From contig NZ_CAAGHK010000082.1 in assembly GCF_900769625.1 (NCBI RefSeq), positions 1 through 64,000 on the forward strand: 64,000 nt of DNA, written 5' to 3'. Below are positions 1 to 10,800 of this stretch, piece by piece (the first letter of the stretch is position 1; each line of letters starts with the position of its first letter). The translations under genes and the position numbers were made by a program. Below the pieces are notes generated by a model. That model did not search any database. It was not told the origin of the DNA and worked only from the letters and a program-made list of their open reading frames with translations. Origin of the DNA: an uncultured Clostridium sp. (lineage in GTDB: Bacteria > Bacillota > Clostridia > Clostridiales > Clostridiaceae).

Positions 1-49
1 CCACAACGGACTTTCACCGTTAAGTTGTTGCCCATGCTGGGCACACTAA
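1..49 (+). other. possible 3' end of a truncated reading frame
   Basis: An open frame enters from the left edge and stops with TAA at 47-49, reading HNGLSPLSCCPCWAH. About 54% of its first 46 bases are G or C, far above the surrounding DNA, and a terminator follows at once. It could be the cysteine-rich end of a small protein or the tail of a non-coding RNA. Too little is in the window to decide. Confidence 0.25.
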
Positions 50-50
50 T

Positions 51-86
51 AAAAACAGGTTTAGCTATATACTAAACCTGTTTTTA
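51..86. terminator. bidirectional terminator after purD
   Basis: The arms ACAGGTTTAG (55-64) and CTAAACCTGT (72-81) pair perfectly around a 7-nt loop. A-runs and T-runs flank both sides, so it can end purD transcripts on the minus strand and anything entering from the left edge on the plus strand. Confidence 0.85.
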
Positions 87-96
87 TTAAGAGTAT

Positions 97-1347
97 TTAT
101 TTAAAAATCCCAATATCAGTTCTACAGTAAGAATCCTTAAAAGTTATATATTTAATGTTTTCATAAGCTTCTTTTCGCGCTTCCTCAACATTTTTTCCAT
201 ATCCAATGACTGATAAAACTCTTCCGCCATTTGTTTTTAAGATTCCATCTTCAAATTTAGCACCTGCTAAGAAAACTTTATCCTTAACCTTTTCATCAAT
301 TGTTATTTCATATCCCTTAGTAAATTTGCCTGGATATCCTTTTGATGCTAAAACAACATTTATGCATACTCCATCTTTCCACTTGACTGTAGTCTTATCC
401 AGTTCTTCTTTGAGTGCTGCTTCAATAAGCTCTACAAGATCACTTTCCATTAAATACAGAACTGACTGAGTTTCTGGATCACCCATTCTTACATTGTATT
501 CTAAAAGATAAACGCCCTTTTTAGTTATCATTATTCCAAAGAATATTATTCCTTTGAAGTCAAATCCTTCTTCGCGAATACCTTTAAGTGTATTTGCCAT
601 TATATTTTCTTCAAAATCCTTCATAACTTCTTCTGTTACATATGGATTTGGAGCCATAACTCCCATCCCACCAGTATTTGAACCTTTACCACCATCAAAA
701 ATCTGTTTGTGATCTTTTCCTGATAAGAATGGAATTATTGTCTTACCATCTGTAATCGAAAGAATTGATGCTTCAACACCTTCTAGGAATTCTTCAATAA
801 CAATTTTATTGCCGGCACTTCCAAACTTTTCATCAACCATACATTCATTAACGGCGGCTGCTGCTTCTTCTTTGTTCTGACAGATTATAACACCTTTACC
901 TGCTGCTAACCCATCTGCTTTTACTACCGTAGGATAAGAACATGTTTCAAGATACTTTAATGCTTCATTAACATCTGTAAAAGTAGCATATTCTGCTGTT
1001 CTTACACCATACTTTTTCATAAAATCCTTTGAAAAGCTTTTGCTTCCTTCAAGTCTTGCACCATTTTCAGCTGGTCCAAATATTTTTAATCCTTCTTTTT
1101 TAAATTTATTGACTATACCTTTTGTTAAAGGATCTTCTGGTCCAACTACAGTCAAATCAATACATTCTTCTTTTGCAAATTTTATTAAGTCATCTATATC
1201 AGTCAAATTTATATTTTCACATTTATTTTCAATTGCAGTACCACCGTTGCCTGGTGCCACAAATATCTTTTCAACTTTTTTGCTTTGAGCAAGTTTCCAT
1301 GCCATTGCATGTTCTCTTCCACCTGAACCTATTAAAAGAAGTTTCAT
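97..1347 (-). CDS. purD: phosphoribosylamine-glycine ligase
   Basis: This cytoplasmic enzyme joins glycine to phosphoribosylamine using ATP, giving GAR, the second step of purine synthesis. The 416 residues match the usual length. The N-terminal GSGGREHA motif (residues 7-14), VGPEDPL near residue 70, the ATP-grasp segment GSNTGGMGV near 225 and LEYNVRMGDPETQ near 285 are all present. The ATG at 1347 is preceded by TTGGAGGT at good spacing. It is the last gene of the purine operon, separated from purH by a 119-bp gap carrying a double hairpin, and is followed by a strong terminator. No sign of damage. Confidence 0.97.
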   Translation of the reverse strand: MKLLLIGSGGREHAMAWKLAQSKKVEKIFVAPGNGGTAIENKCENINLTDIDDLIKFAKEECIDLTVVGPEDPLTKGIVNKFKKEGLKIFGPAENGARLEGSKSFSKDFMKKYGVRTAEYATFTDVNEALKYLETCSYPTVVKADGLAAGKGVIICQNKEEAAAAVNECMVDEKFGSAGNKIVIEEFLEGVEASILSITDGKTIIPFLSGKDHKQIFDGGKGSNTGGMGVMAPNPYVTEEVMKDFEENIMANTLKGIREEGFDFKGIIFFGIMITKKGVYLLEYNVRMGDPETQSVLYLMESDLVELIEAALKEELDKTTVKWKDGVCINVVLASKGYPGKFTKGYEITIDEKVKDKVFLAGAKFEDGILKTNGGRVLSVIGYGKNVEEARKEAYENIKYITFKDSYCRTDIGIFK

Positions 1348-1374
1348 TTTAAATTACCTCCAAAATTAAATATT

Positions 1375-1420
1375 GCCTCAAGGAAAATCCCCGAGGCTGC
1401 TCTCAAGAGGATTTCCTCTT
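1375..1420. repeat. double-hairpin intergenic element between purH and purD
   Basis: Two hairpins lie side by side: GCCTC (1375-1379) with GAGGC (1393-1397), and AAGAGG (1405-1410) with CCTCTT (1415-1420). There is no T-run typical of a terminator, so read-through into purD is expected. It could process or stabilise the operon mRNA, or be a copy of the dispersed palindromic repeats seen elsewhere in the window. Confidence 0.5.
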
Positions 1421-1466
1421 AAAGTCTGTGGATTGTAGAGTATGTGTAATAATTATATTAGAATTT

Positions 1467-2975
1467 TTAATGTTTAAAATGTCTGTATCCAGTAAATATC
1501 ATTGCAATTCCATGTTCATTACAGGCATCTATTGATTCCTGATCTCTCATAGAACCACCTGGCTGAACTATTGCCTTGATTCCATATTTAGCAGCTGTAT
1601 CAACAACATCTCTGAAAGGGAAGAATGCATCTGAAGCTAATATTGTTGCTCCCTTTCCTCTCTTTAATGCATCTTCAGTCGGCCATATTCTATTAACCTG
1701 ACCACCTCCGATACCAACTGCTACGCCATTATGAGCAGTAACTATTGCATTAGATTTAACGTATTTAACAACCTTCATTCCAAATAATAAGTCCTTCATT
1801 TCCTCATCAGTTGGAGCTTTTTCAGTAACTACCTTTATTTCATCAATAAGCTTTCTATCTTCTTCCTGAACAAGCATAGCTCCATCAACAGTCACCATAT
1901 ACTTTTCAGCTTTTGGAGTATTATGGAACTTAAGTACTCTTAAATTCTTCTTGGTTTTTAGTACTTCTAAAGCATCATCATCATAATCTGGTGCTGCTAT
2001 TACTTCTAAGAAAATCTTAACCATTTCTTCTGCTGTCTTTTTATCAACTTTTCTATTAAATCCGATTATTCCACCAAAGATAGAAGTTGGATCAACTTCA
2101 TAAGCCTTCATGTAAGCTTCATATGAATCACTGCCGACAGCAACTCCACAAGGTGTATTATGTTTTAATCCACAGCATGCTGGTTCATCAAATTCATTTG
2201 CACATTTCCATGCTATATCAACATCTTTGAAGTTATTATAAGATAATTCCTTACCATTTAATGTTTCAAATGTATTCATAGATCCCTCAAGCATTGTTGA
2301 CGAATAAACAGCTGCAGTCTGATGTGAGTTTTCACCATATCTAAGACTCTGCATCTTCCTATATGATACTGAAAGATATTCAGGGTATTCTTCTTCATCA
2401 TCAGCTAACATAAAATTAGATATTGCAGCATCGTAAGCACTCATAAGATTAAATACTTTTCCTGCTAACTTCTTCTTAAACTTATAACTTACTTCACCAT
2501 GTTCATTAATTTCTTCCATAACCTTAGAGTAGTCATCTTTATTAGAAATTACAACAACATCCTGGAAGTTCTTAGCTGCTGCTCTAAGCATTGTAGGGCC
2601 GCCAATATCAATAAATTCAACCTTTTCTTCAAAAGTAAGGTCTTCTTTAACTTTTTCAAAGAAAGGATAAAGATTTACAACAACATAATCAATTGCGTGA
2701 ATATTTCTTTCCTTTAATGTATTCATATGTTCTTCATTATCTCTTATTGCTAATATTCCTGCATGAACTAACGGATGAAGTGTCTTTACCCTTCCATCAA
2801 GCATTTCTGGAAAATTAGTAACTTCATTAATTTCAATTACATCTATTCCATTTTCCTTTAGATATCTATAAGTTCCGCCTGTAGATACGATTTCTACATC
2901 ATTTGATACTAAAAATTTAGCAAAATCTAAAACTCCGTCTTTATCAAATACACTTATTAAAGCTCTCTTTTTCAT
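1467..2975 (-). CDS. purH: bifunctional AICAR transformylase / IMP cyclohydrolase
   Basis: PurH catalyses the last two steps to IMP: formylation of AICAR from 10-formyl-THF, then ring closure. The protein is 502 residues, close to the usual ~510. The N-terminal part (about 1-140) is the MGS-like cyclohydrolase domain, with STGGTYRYL and GRVKTLHP. The rest is the transformylase, with [10 protein letters not shown] and [10 protein letters not shown], where KH is the conserved catalytic pair. The ATG follows AAGGGTGG. It lies between purN and purD in the operon, after a ~180-bp gap containing palindromic repeat sequence. Confidence 0.97.
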   Translation of the reverse strand: MKKRALISVFDKDGVLDFAKFLVSNDVEIVSTGGTYRYLKENGIDVIEINEVTNFPEMLDGRVKTLHPLVHAGILAIRDNEEHMNTLKERNIHAIDYVVVNLYPFFEKVKEDLTFEEKVEFIDIGGPTMLRAAAKNFQDVVVISNKDDYSKVMEEINEHGEVSYKFKKKLAGKVFNLMSAYDAAISNFMLADDEEEYPEYLSVSYRKMQSLRYGENSHQTAAVYSSTMLEGSMNTFETLNGKELSYNNFKDVDIAWKCANEFDEPACCGLKHNTPCGVAVGSDSYEAYMKAYEVDPTSIFGGIIGFNRKVDKKTAEEMVKIFLEVIAAPDYDDDALEVLKTKKNLRVLKFHNTPKAEKYMVTVDGAMLVQEEDRKLIDEIKVVTEKAPTDEEMKDLLFGMKVVKYVKSNAIVTAHNGVAVGIGGGQVNRIWPTEDALKRGKGATILASDAFFPFRDVVDTAAKYGIKAIVQPGGSMRDQESIDACNEHGIAMIFTGYRHFKH

Positions 2976-2991
2976 GAAAAACCACCCTTCT

Positions 2992-3082
2992 TCAGTTGAA
3001 AATTGACAGTTTACAATTAAGGATGAAATGCCTACAGCATTTCTTTATTTTTATAAAAATGTATCCTTAATCTAACATCATA
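2992..3082. repeat. dispersed palindromic repeat between purN and purH
   Basis: CAGTTGAAAATTGACAGTTT begins the tract. GTATCCTTAAT near 3061 is the inverted counterpart of ATTAAGGAT near 3016. Its centre carries AAATGCCTACAGCATTT, itself a hairpin. The motif family (CAGTTGA/GACAATT) recurs in other gaps of this window. No protein is encoded here. Confidence 0.5.
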
Positions 3083-3158
3083 CTTTCATAACAATTTCAA
3101 CTAAAATTATTATTTTTATACCTTTATTAATATTTAAATTTTATCCTTTGTAAATTTT

Positions 3159-3767
3159 CTAATTTATCTTTGCTTTTCCATTTATAAATTCTACTTTTCC
3201 TTCACTTAATAACTTAACAGCTTCTGGTAAAAGAATATGTTCTCTTTCAAGTATTCTCTTTTGAAGAGTTTCTGCATCATCTTCAAAGTAAACTGGAACT
3301 GCATCCTGAAGAAGTATTGCTCCTCCATCTATATCTTTGTTTACAAAATGAACAGTACATCCTGAGTACTTTACCCCGCTCTTTATTACTGCTTCATGAA
3401 CCTTTAAGCCATACATACCTGGTCCACAGAATGAAGGTATCAATGATGGGTGAATATTTATTATTCTGTTTGCAAATTCATCAAGAATCTTTCCATCTAA
3501 TATTGATAAGAATCCTGCCAGAACTATAAGATCAACTTTTCCCTTAACCAATTCTAAGATCTTATCACTTGATTTTTCACCATACTCTTTTCTTGATACA
3601 ACATGTGTTCCTATCCCATGTTTTTTAGCTCTTTCAAGTGCATAAATTCCATCTTTGCTTGCAATAAGCATTTCAATTTTTACATTTAACTTTCTGCTTT
3701 CAACAGCATCTATTATAGACTGAAAGTCAGTACCGCCCCCAGAAGCAAGAACTGCTATTTTAAACAA
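3159..3767 (-). CDS. purN: phosphoribosylglycinamide formyltransferase
   Basis: PurN transfers a formyl group from 10-formyl-THF to GAR. The protein has 202 residues, typical for the folate-dependent type. The N-terminal LASGGGTDFQ loop, LAGFLSIL, the catalytic NIHPSLIPSF segment near residues 106-115 and SGCTVHFV are visible. The start is TTG at 3767, inside the end of purM (13-nt overlap), with GGAGGTG about 9 nt upstream. The family usually has GSGTN where this protein has GGGTD, a conservative change. The overlap suggests translational coupling to purM. Confidence 0.96.
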   Translation of the reverse strand: MFKIAVLASGGGTDFQSIIDAVESRKLNVKIEMLIASKDGIYALERAKKHGIGTHVVSRKEYGEKSSDKILELVKGKVDLIVLAGFLSILDGKILDEFANRIINIHPSLIPSFCGPGMYGLKVHEAVIKSGVKYSGCTVHFVNKDIDGGAILLQDAVPVYFEDDAETLQKRILEREHILLPEAVKLLSEGKVEFINGKAKIN

Positions 3768-4759
3768 ACACCTTCACCTCCAGATGTTACGTATCCTATT
3801 TCATAAGCTTTTTCTCCCATTTCTAATAAAGCCTTTATGATAGGAGCAACATCTTTTTCATCAACTGCCAATACAAATCCAATTCCCATGTTAAATGTAT
3901 TATACATATGATCTCTGTCTACACCTTTTTCGATTATTCTTTCGAATATTGCTGGAATTGGGTAGGAATCCTTATTAATTACTGCTGTAAAATCTCCACC
4001 ATTGAACATTCTTGGTACATTTTCAATAAATCCTCCACCAGTAACATGAGCCATTCCTTTTATATCATAGCTTTCTAATAATTTAAGAACTGGTTTTACA
4101 TAAATCTTAGTTGGAGTTATTAATGTCTTCCATACTGGTTCTCCGTTAAAATCTTCATTTAAATCAGGGAATAATTTTCTAACTAATGAATAACCATTAG
4201 AGTGAATTCCAGAAGCTGCTATACCAATAAGTTTATCTCCTTCTTTGATTTTGCTTCCATTTATAATTTTATCCTTATCGACAATACCTACAGCAAAACC
4301 TGCCATATCATATTCACCTTCATCATAAAATCCTGGCATTTCTGCTGTTTCTCCACCAATTAATGCACATTCAGAATCAAGGCATCCATCTGCAATACCT
4401 TTAACTAAATCTGATGAAACTTCAGCTTCCAGCTTTCCACATGCAATATAGTCTAAGAAAAATAATGGTTTAGCTCCATGGCATAAAATATCATTTACAC
4501 ACATAGCCACACAGTCGATACCTACTGTATCATACTTCTTGTTTTTAAAAGCAATTTCAAGCTTAGTTCCAACACCATCAGTACCTGAAACTAATACTGG
4601 TTTTTCATATCCTGATGGAAGTTCAACCATTCCTGCAAAGCTTCCAAGACCATTAAGAACATATTCGCTCATTGTCTTTGCTGCATATTCCTTTATTAAT
4701 TTTACACTTCTGTATCCTTCTTCTATGTTAACGCCTGCTTCTTTATACGATGTTATCAT
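3755..4759 (-). CDS. purM: phosphoribosylformylglycinamidine cyclo-ligase (AIR synthetase)
   Basis: PurM closes the imidazole ring, turning FGAM into AIR with ATP. The 334 residues are of normal length. Seen motifs include VSGTDGVGTKL near residues 58-68, GGETAEMPG near 136-144, IASSGIHSNGYSL-like sequence near 180 (here AASGIHSNGYSL) and HVTGGGFIENVPR near 240. The ATG at 4759 follows AAAAGGGAG. It is preceded in the operon by a 180-bp repeat-rich gap after purF and overlaps purN by 13 nt. Confidence 0.97.
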   Translation of the reverse strand: MITSYKEAGVNIEEGYRSVKLIKEYAAKTMSEYVLNGLGSFAGMVELPSGYEKPVLVSGTDGVGTKLEIAFKNKKYDTVGIDCVAMCVNDILCHGAKPLFFLDYIACGKLEAEVSSDLVKGIADGCLDSECALIGGETAEMPGFYDEGEYDMAGFAVGIVDKDKIINGSKIKEGDKLIGIAASGIHSNGYSLVRKLFPDLNEDFNGEPVWKTLITPTKIYVKPVLKLLESYDIKGMAHVTGGGFIENVPRMFNGGDFTAVINKDSYPIPAIFERIIEKGVDRDHMYNTFNMGIGFVLAVDEKDVAPIIKALLEMGEKAYEIGYVTSGGEGVCLK

Positions 4760-4779
4760 TAATTTACACTCCCTTTTTT

Positions 4780-4939
4780 TCAGTTGATAATTGAGAGTTG
4801 ATAATTGAGATTTAATGAAAAAATTTCTTAAGAATTTTGGTACATATAATTTATAAATTACAAAGTAATTTCATCATTAACTATCAATTTTCCATTTTCA
4901 AATCTAAGCTAGTATCAGCCTTCTACTTTCAATTTTCAA
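4780..4939. repeat. long imperfect palindromic element between purF and purM
   Basis: The minus-strand gap after purF contains CAGTTGATAATTGAGAGTTG at one end and, in inverted orientation, AACTATCAATTTTC and CAATTTTCAACTA at the other. It is an imperfect inverted repeat about 150 bp long. No T-run terminator is evident, so the operon probably reads through. It is the largest copy of the repeat family in the window. Confidence 0.55.
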
Positions 4940-6358
4940 CTAATTTTGTTCTTGTTCAATTGGTGTTGCTACGGGATATACTCCATCAAAGCATCCCATA
5001 CATAATCCGCTTTTTCCTTCACAACTCTTACGTACACCATCTTCACTTAAATATCCAAGATAATCTGCCCCAATCATATCTCTTATTTCTTCAACACTAT
5101 GGTTAGCTGCAATAAGTTCACTTCTATATGGTGTATCTATTCCGAAATAACATGGATATTTAACTCCTGGTGAAGCTATAAGGAAATTGATTTCTTTTAC
5201 ACCTGCATTTCTTAAGGATTCTACAAGATGTCTTGATGTTGTTCCTCTTACTATTGAGTCATCAATTAAGACTACTCTCTTGCCCTTAAGATTTACTTTC
5301 AATGGGTTGAGCTTAACTGCCACAGCTCTTTCTCTTATTTCCTGAGATGGTGTAATGAATGTTCTTCCAACATATCTATTTTTTATAAATCCAGTATCAT
5401 ATGGAATTCCTGATGCCTTCGCATAACCAATTGCTGCTGGTATCCCTGAATCAGGCACAGCTACTACTAAATCTGCCTCTATAGGATGTTCTTTAAATAA
5501 CTGTTCCCCTGCCTTAACTCTAGTTGTGTGTACATCTAATCCATCAATTCTTGAATCTGGTCTTGCAAAATATATATATTCAAACGCACAAGTCTGACAC
5601 ACAGTGTTTTCAGAATATCTATAAGATTGTATTCCATTTTCATCAATAATAATAATTTCACCTGGTTCAATATCTCTTACAAGTTCAGCACCTATTGCAT
5701 CTAAAGCGCAGCTTTCTGATGTTAATATATATCCCTCATCAATCTTTCCCAGCGAAAGTGGTCTTATTCCATGAGGATCTCTTGCCCCTATTAATTTATT
5801 TTTTGACATTATAGTAAGTGCAAATGAGCCTCTTATAGCTGACATTGCATCCACAACAGCCCTTGCCAATCCCTTTTTAGCACTTCTTGCTATAAGACAT
5901 GCTATTACTTCTGAATCAGTTGAAGTATGGAATATCTGTCCTGCATCTTCTAGCAATTCCCTTATTACACTATCATTTACTAAATTTCCATTATGAGCCA
6001 TAGCAATTGCTCCAATTTTTGAAGTAGTAACTATTGGCTGTGCGTTTTCAATTCCTTTTCCTCCTGCAGTTGAATATCTTACATGTCCTACTGCAATATG
6101 TCCCTTTAATTTATGAAGATCTTCCTGCTTAAATGCATCAGTTATTAATCCTAAGCCTTTATGTACTTCAATTTTTTCACCATCTGCTACTGCTATTCCT
6201 GCACTTTCCTGTCCTCTGTGTTGTAGAGCATAAAGACCGTAATAAGTCATAGATGCTACATCAATAGGCTTATTAGCATAAACACCAAAAACACCACACT
6301 CATCTTTAAATTTATCTAAACTAGGGTCCATAATTAATTCAAAATCTGTTTTTGTCAT
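4940..6358 (-). CDS. purF: amidophosphoribosyltransferase
   Basis: PurF makes phosphoribosylamine from PRPP and glutamine, the committed and feedback-controlled step. A short propeptide precedes the nucleophile at residue 21 in DECGVFGVY, so Cys21 would become the N-terminus after processing. The glutaminase domain contains HVRYSTAG and AHNGNLVN. The PRTase domain carries VVLIDDSIVRGTTS. Cysteines at CAFEY, KYPCYF and SGLCMGCFDG match the four 4Fe-4S ligands of the Bacillus-type enzyme, so an oxygen-sensitive cluster is expected. The ATG at 6358 follows AAAGGATTG. The 472 residues are normal. Confidence 0.97.
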   Translation of the reverse strand: MTKTDFELIMDPSLDKFKDECGVFGVYANKPIDVASMTYYGLYALQHRGQESAGIAVADGEKIEVHKGLGLITDAFKQEDLHKLKGHIAVGHVRYSTAGGKGIENAQPIVTTSKIGAIAMAHNGNLVNDSVIRELLEDAGQIFHTSTDSEVIACLIARSAKKGLARAVVDAMSAIRGSFALTIMSKNKLIGARDPHGIRPLSLGKIDEGYILTSESCALDAIGAELVRDIEPGEIIIIDENGIQSYRYSENTVCQTCAFEYIYFARPDSRIDGLDVHTTRVKAGEQLFKEHPIEADLVVAVPDSGIPAAIGYAKASGIPYDTGFIKNRYVGRTFITPSQEIRERAVAVKLNPLKVNLKGKRVVLIDDSIVRGTTSRHLVESLRNAGVKEINFLIASPGVKYPCYFGIDTPYRSELIAANHSVEEIRDMIGADYLGYLSEDGVRKSCEGKSGLCMGCFDGVYPVATPIEQEQN

Positions 6359-6462
6359 GTATACAATCCTTTCACTCTAAAATTTATAATTGATTTATTA
6401 GAGATATCAATGGACATGAAACATGCCCATTGTCTTCTCAGTTTTAACATATCAATTATGTA

Positions 6463-7170
6463 CTATTTAGAAATTCTCTTTAATATTTCAATATAAGCAT
6501 CTTCAACATTTCCTAAATCTCTTCTGAATCTGTCTTTATCAAGCTTTTCCCCTGTTGTTGCATCCCAAAATCTACATGTATCTGGTGAAATTTCATCAGC
6601 TAAAACTATAGTTCCATCTGCTGTCTTACCAAATTCAATCTTAAAGTCAATTAAGTTGATGTTTTCTTTTGCAAATGCATCTTTTAATATGTTGTTGATT
6701 TTAGCTGTCATATCTAAGATTGTATCTATTTCTTCAAAAGTTGCTGCTCCGATTGCTACTGCATGATATCTGTTTATTAATGGATCTCCTAGTGCATCGT
6801 CTTTGTAAGAGAATTCAAATACTGTAGTCTTTAAAGGAGTTCCTTCTTCAAGACCTAATCTCTTAGCCATGCTTCCTGCTGCAACGTTTCTTACAATAAC
6901 TTCAAGTGGTACTATACTTACTTTCTTACATAATTGTTCTCTATCACTTAATTTCTTGATAAAGTGAGTCTTGATTCTCTGCTTTTCTAACTGTTCAAAA
7001 AGTATTGAAGTTATATTGTTGTTCATAACTCCTTTATCATTTATCTGACCTTTCTTTTCACCGTTAAAAGCTGTTGCATCATCTTTATAATAAATTATTA
7101 CTTCATCAGCCTTATCTGTAGCATATACTTGTTTTGCTTTTCCTTCATATAACATTTCTTTCTTTTCCAT
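6463..7170 (-). CDS. purC: SAICAR synthetase
   Basis: PurC joins aspartate to CAIR using ATP. The 235 residues match the short bacterial form. Visible features are YEGKAKQVY at the N-terminus, [26 protein letters not shown] near residue 90 and [14 protein letters not shown] near 190-203. The ATG overlaps the purE stop in TAATG, with AAGGAG inside the end of purE, so the two are translationally coupled. It is followed by about 100 bp before purF. Confidence 0.97.
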   Translation of the reverse strand: MEKKEMLYEGKAKQVYATDKADEVIIYYKDDATAFNGEKKGQINDKGVMNNNITSILFEQLEKQRIKTHFIKKLSDREQLCKKVSIVPLEVIVRNVAAGSMAKRLGLEEGTPLKTTVFEFSYKDDALGDPLINRYHAVAIGAATFEEIDTILDMTAKINNILKDAFAKENINLIDFKIEFGKTADGTIVLADEISPDTCRFWDATTGEKLDKDRFRRDLGNVEDAYIEILKRISK

Positions 7171-7649
7171 TATAGTTCCACTCCTTCAGCATTATCTTCA
7201 ATAAATTTTTTCTTCATATTTAATCTATATTCTTTTAATTTATTTTTTAATTCTTCATTATTTACAGAAAGCATCTGTACTGCAAGCATCCCAGCATTAT
7301 AACTATTATTTATTCCAACTGTTGCAACTGGTATTGATTTTGGCATCTGTACTATTGAATAAAGTGCATCAACACCTTCAAGCGCTGCTTTTACCGGAAT
7401 ACCTATAACAGGTAAAATAGTCTTTGAAGCTATAACTCCAGGTAAATGTGCTGCAAGACCAGCTCCTGCAATAATAACTTTACAACCTTGTTTTTCAACT
7501 TCTGCTAATGTTTCTTCTAACTTTTCTGGTACTCTATGAGCTGATAATACAAATGCTTTATAAGTTATTCCAAATTTCTTTAATGCATTTGCTGCTCCTC
7601 TCATAACTTCTGTATCAGATTTGCTTCCAAAAATTATTGCTACTTCCAC
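7170..7649 (-). CDS. purE: 5-aminoimidazole ribonucleotide carboxylase / mutase subunit PurE
   Basis: PurE forms CAIR from AIR-derived substrate. I place the start at the GTG at 7649, which gives 159 residues beginning [12 protein letters not shown], the family's normal N-terminus, with AAAGG nine bases upstream. The frame extends further upstream without a supporting ribosome site. [24 protein letters not shown] and [15 protein letters not shown] are conserved family segments. No purK lies beside it, so either PurK is elsewhere or this PurE uses CO2 directly. It couples to purC by a 1-nt overlap. Confidence 0.95.
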   Translation of the reverse strand: MEVAIIFGSKSDTEVMRGAANALKKFGITYKAFVLSAHRVPEKLEETLAEVEKQGCKVIIAGAGLAAHLPGVIASKTILPVIGIPVKAALEGVDALYSIVQMPKSIPVATVGINNSYNAGMLAVQMLSVNNEELKNKLKEYRLNMKKKFIEDNAEGVEL

Positions 7650-7676
7650 ATTCAACATCCTTTCAATTGAGACCTG

Positions 7677-7744
7677 ACAGTGGACAATCTTGTACAAAAT
7701 CCTTGAGGATTTTTATATTATTCACTTGCTATTAATTGTCCACT
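7677..7744. repeat. palindromic element between purL and purE
   Basis: AGTGGACAAT (7679-7688) pairs perfectly with ATTGTCCACT (7735-7744). Within the loop AAAATCCTTGAGGATTTT forms a second hairpin. It is the clearest copy of the dispersed repeat family and lies directly upstream of purE in the operon mRNA. Confidence 0.6.
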
Positions 7745-7859
7745 ATTAATCTGCATTATACTGAATTTTATTCTAAGTCTTTAAGTAATTTCTATAGTTC
7801 TTTAAATTTTAAGTTCTTAATTTCTCGACATTTTACTTATTGTAATTAATCACTGTCAA

Positions 7860-10800
7860 TTACTTAAAGTATTTAACTCCAGATTCAAAAATCTTCTGAT
7901 CATAGTTTCCAGGAATATTCTTAAATATATCTTCCCCGCTTCTTTCACTATGTCCCATCTTACCAAGGACTCTTCCATCTGGACTTGTTATACCTTCAAT
8001 TCCATACATTGATCCATTTGGATTGTATGGCATATTTAATGATACATTCCCTTCTAAGTCAACATACTGAGTTGCAACTTGTCCATTTTCAATTAATTCC
8101 TTAATTAAGCTTTCTGGTGCAACAAATCTTCCTTCACCATGTGAAATTGCTACTGAATGAATATCTCCAGCATTTACTTCACTGAACCATGGTGATTTAT
8201 TTGATGTAACTCTTGTTCTAACAATTGAGCTCATATGTCTGTTTATGCTATTGTATGTCAATGTTGCCATGTCTTCTTTTATATCTACAATTTCTCCATA
8301 TGGTACTAATCCTAATTTGATTAATGCCTGGAAGCCGTTGCATATACCAAGTGCTAATCCATCTCTATTTTTAAGAAGTTCCATGACTTCATTTGCTATC
8401 TTTTCATTTCTTAATGCATTTGCTATAAACTTACCTGATCCATCTGGTTCATCTCCAGCTGAAAATCCCCCTGGTATCATAAGTATCTGAGCATTTGAAA
8501 TTTCTTTTGCCAATCTGTCTATTGAATCTGCTAATGCTTCTTTAGTAATATTTCTGAATACTACCTGCGTAACATCTGCCCCTGCATTCTTAAATGCTCT
8601 TTCACAATCATATTCACAGTTGTTTCCTGGGAATACTGGAATTACAACCTTTGGCTTAGCAATTTTAATCTTAGGAGATGCATAAGATTTAGCTTCAAAT
8701 AATGGTGTTTCAACCTTTTCTGCTGTTTTTTCTGTTTCTATTGGATATACATTTTTAAGTTTTTCTTCATAAGTCTTTTCTAATAAAGTTATATCAAATT
8801 TAAAATCGTATTCGCTGCTTGCTATTACACCTTGAGCAGTTGTCTTACCAACTACTTTATATTGTGAATCCTTAAATGCTTCATCAAGATTTACTTCTTC
8901 ATTAACTTCTGCTAATACGCCTCCATAATTAAAGCCGAATAAGTCTTCTTTAGTTAAGTTTTCAATTTCTGCCCCAATTCTGTTTCCAAGTGCCATCTTA
9001 GTAATACATTCAGATACACCGCCAAATTTAACTGCTGAAGCTGAAATAACTTTTCCTTCTTGGATTAATCTATATAACACATCTAAATTGTTCTTATATT
9101 TTTCTATATTGATAGTTCCATCATTTAATTTTTCTACTGTAAGTAAAACTAACTTTGAACCGGACTTCTTAAATTCTGGTGAAATAACCTTTTTAGCTTT
9201 TTCAACACCTACTGCAAAAGAAACTAATGTTGGAGGTACATCTAAAGTACCAAAGCTTCCTGACATTGAATCTTTACCACCGATTGCTGCAATTTCAAGA
9301 GCCATTTGTGCTTCATAAGCTCCAAGTAATGCTGCAAAAGGCTTTCCCCATCTATCGCTATCTTTTCCAAGTTTTTCAAAATATTCCTGAAATGTAAGAT
9401 GAGATGTTCTGAAATTACCACCCATAGCTGCAAGTTTTGTTACACTTTCAATTACTGAGTAATAAGCCATGTGGTATGGACTCCACATTCCTAGTTCTGG
9501 ATTTAATCCAAATGTCATTAGTGTTGCATCCTTGCTTTCACCACCAGAAACAACTATCTTAGCTGCCATACCTTCTGCTGGTGTCTTTGCATACTTCCCA
9601 CCAAATGGCATAAGTACTGTTCCACCACCAATTGTTGAGTCAAATCTTTCACTTAATCCCTGTTGTGAAGCAACGTTTAATTTCTTTAAGTTATTTAACC
9701 ATTCTTCTTTTACATTAACATCTTTAACAGCATAAGGATAATCTACTGGAGCTTTAACATTTACATCAGTCTTTTGAGTTGCTCCATTTGTATCTAAGAA
9801 AGTTCTCTTTAAATCAACGATGTTTTTTCCTCTCCAGAAAAGTCTTAATCTATCTGTATCTGTAACATTTGCAACTAATGTTGCTTCTAAGTTTTCTTCA
9901 TTTGAAAGTCTTATGAATTCATCAACATTTTCCTTTGTTACTACAACAGCCATTCTTTCCTGAGATTCTGAAACAGCTAATTCTGTTCCATCTAAACCTT
10001 CATATTTCTTTGTAACTTTATCTAAATCTATATCTAATCCTCTGCAAAGTTCACCAATTGCAACTGAAACTCCACCTGCTCCAAAGTCGTTACATCTCTT
10101 TATCATCTTTGCAACTTTAGGATTTCTGAATAATCTTTGTAATTTTCTTTCTGTAGGGGCATTACCCTTTTGAACTTCTGCACCACATTCATTGATAGAA
10201 TCTACTGTATGTTCCTTTGATGAACCTGTTGCTCCACCAACACCATCTCTACCAGTTCTTCCACCAAGAAGAATTATTACATCACCTAATGCTGGTTCTT
10301 CACGTACAACATTCTCTTTTGGTGCTGATGCGATAACTGCTCCAACTTCCATTCTTTTTGCTACATAATTTGGATGATAAACTTCCTGAACCTGACCAGT
10401 TGCAAGACCGATCTGATTACCGTATGAGCTGTATCCATGAGCAGCCCCAAGAACTATCTTTCTTTGAGGTAATTTACCTTCCATAGTATCTTCAATTGGA
10501 ACTGTAGGATCAGCAGCACCTGTAACTCTCATTGCCTGATATACATAAGTTCTTCCTGAAAGTGGATCTCTTATAGCTCCACCAAGACATGTTGCTGCTC
10601 CACCAAATGGTTCAATTTCTGTTGGATGATTGTGAGTTTCGTTTTTAAACATTACAAGGTAATCTTTCATACCCTTGTCTGTTTCGACCTTAACATTTAT
10701 AGAACATGCATTGATTTCTTCCGATATGTCTAAATCATTAAGTTTCCCTCTCTTTTTAAGTTCCTTCATTGCAATTGTTCCAAGATCCATTAATGTCCTA

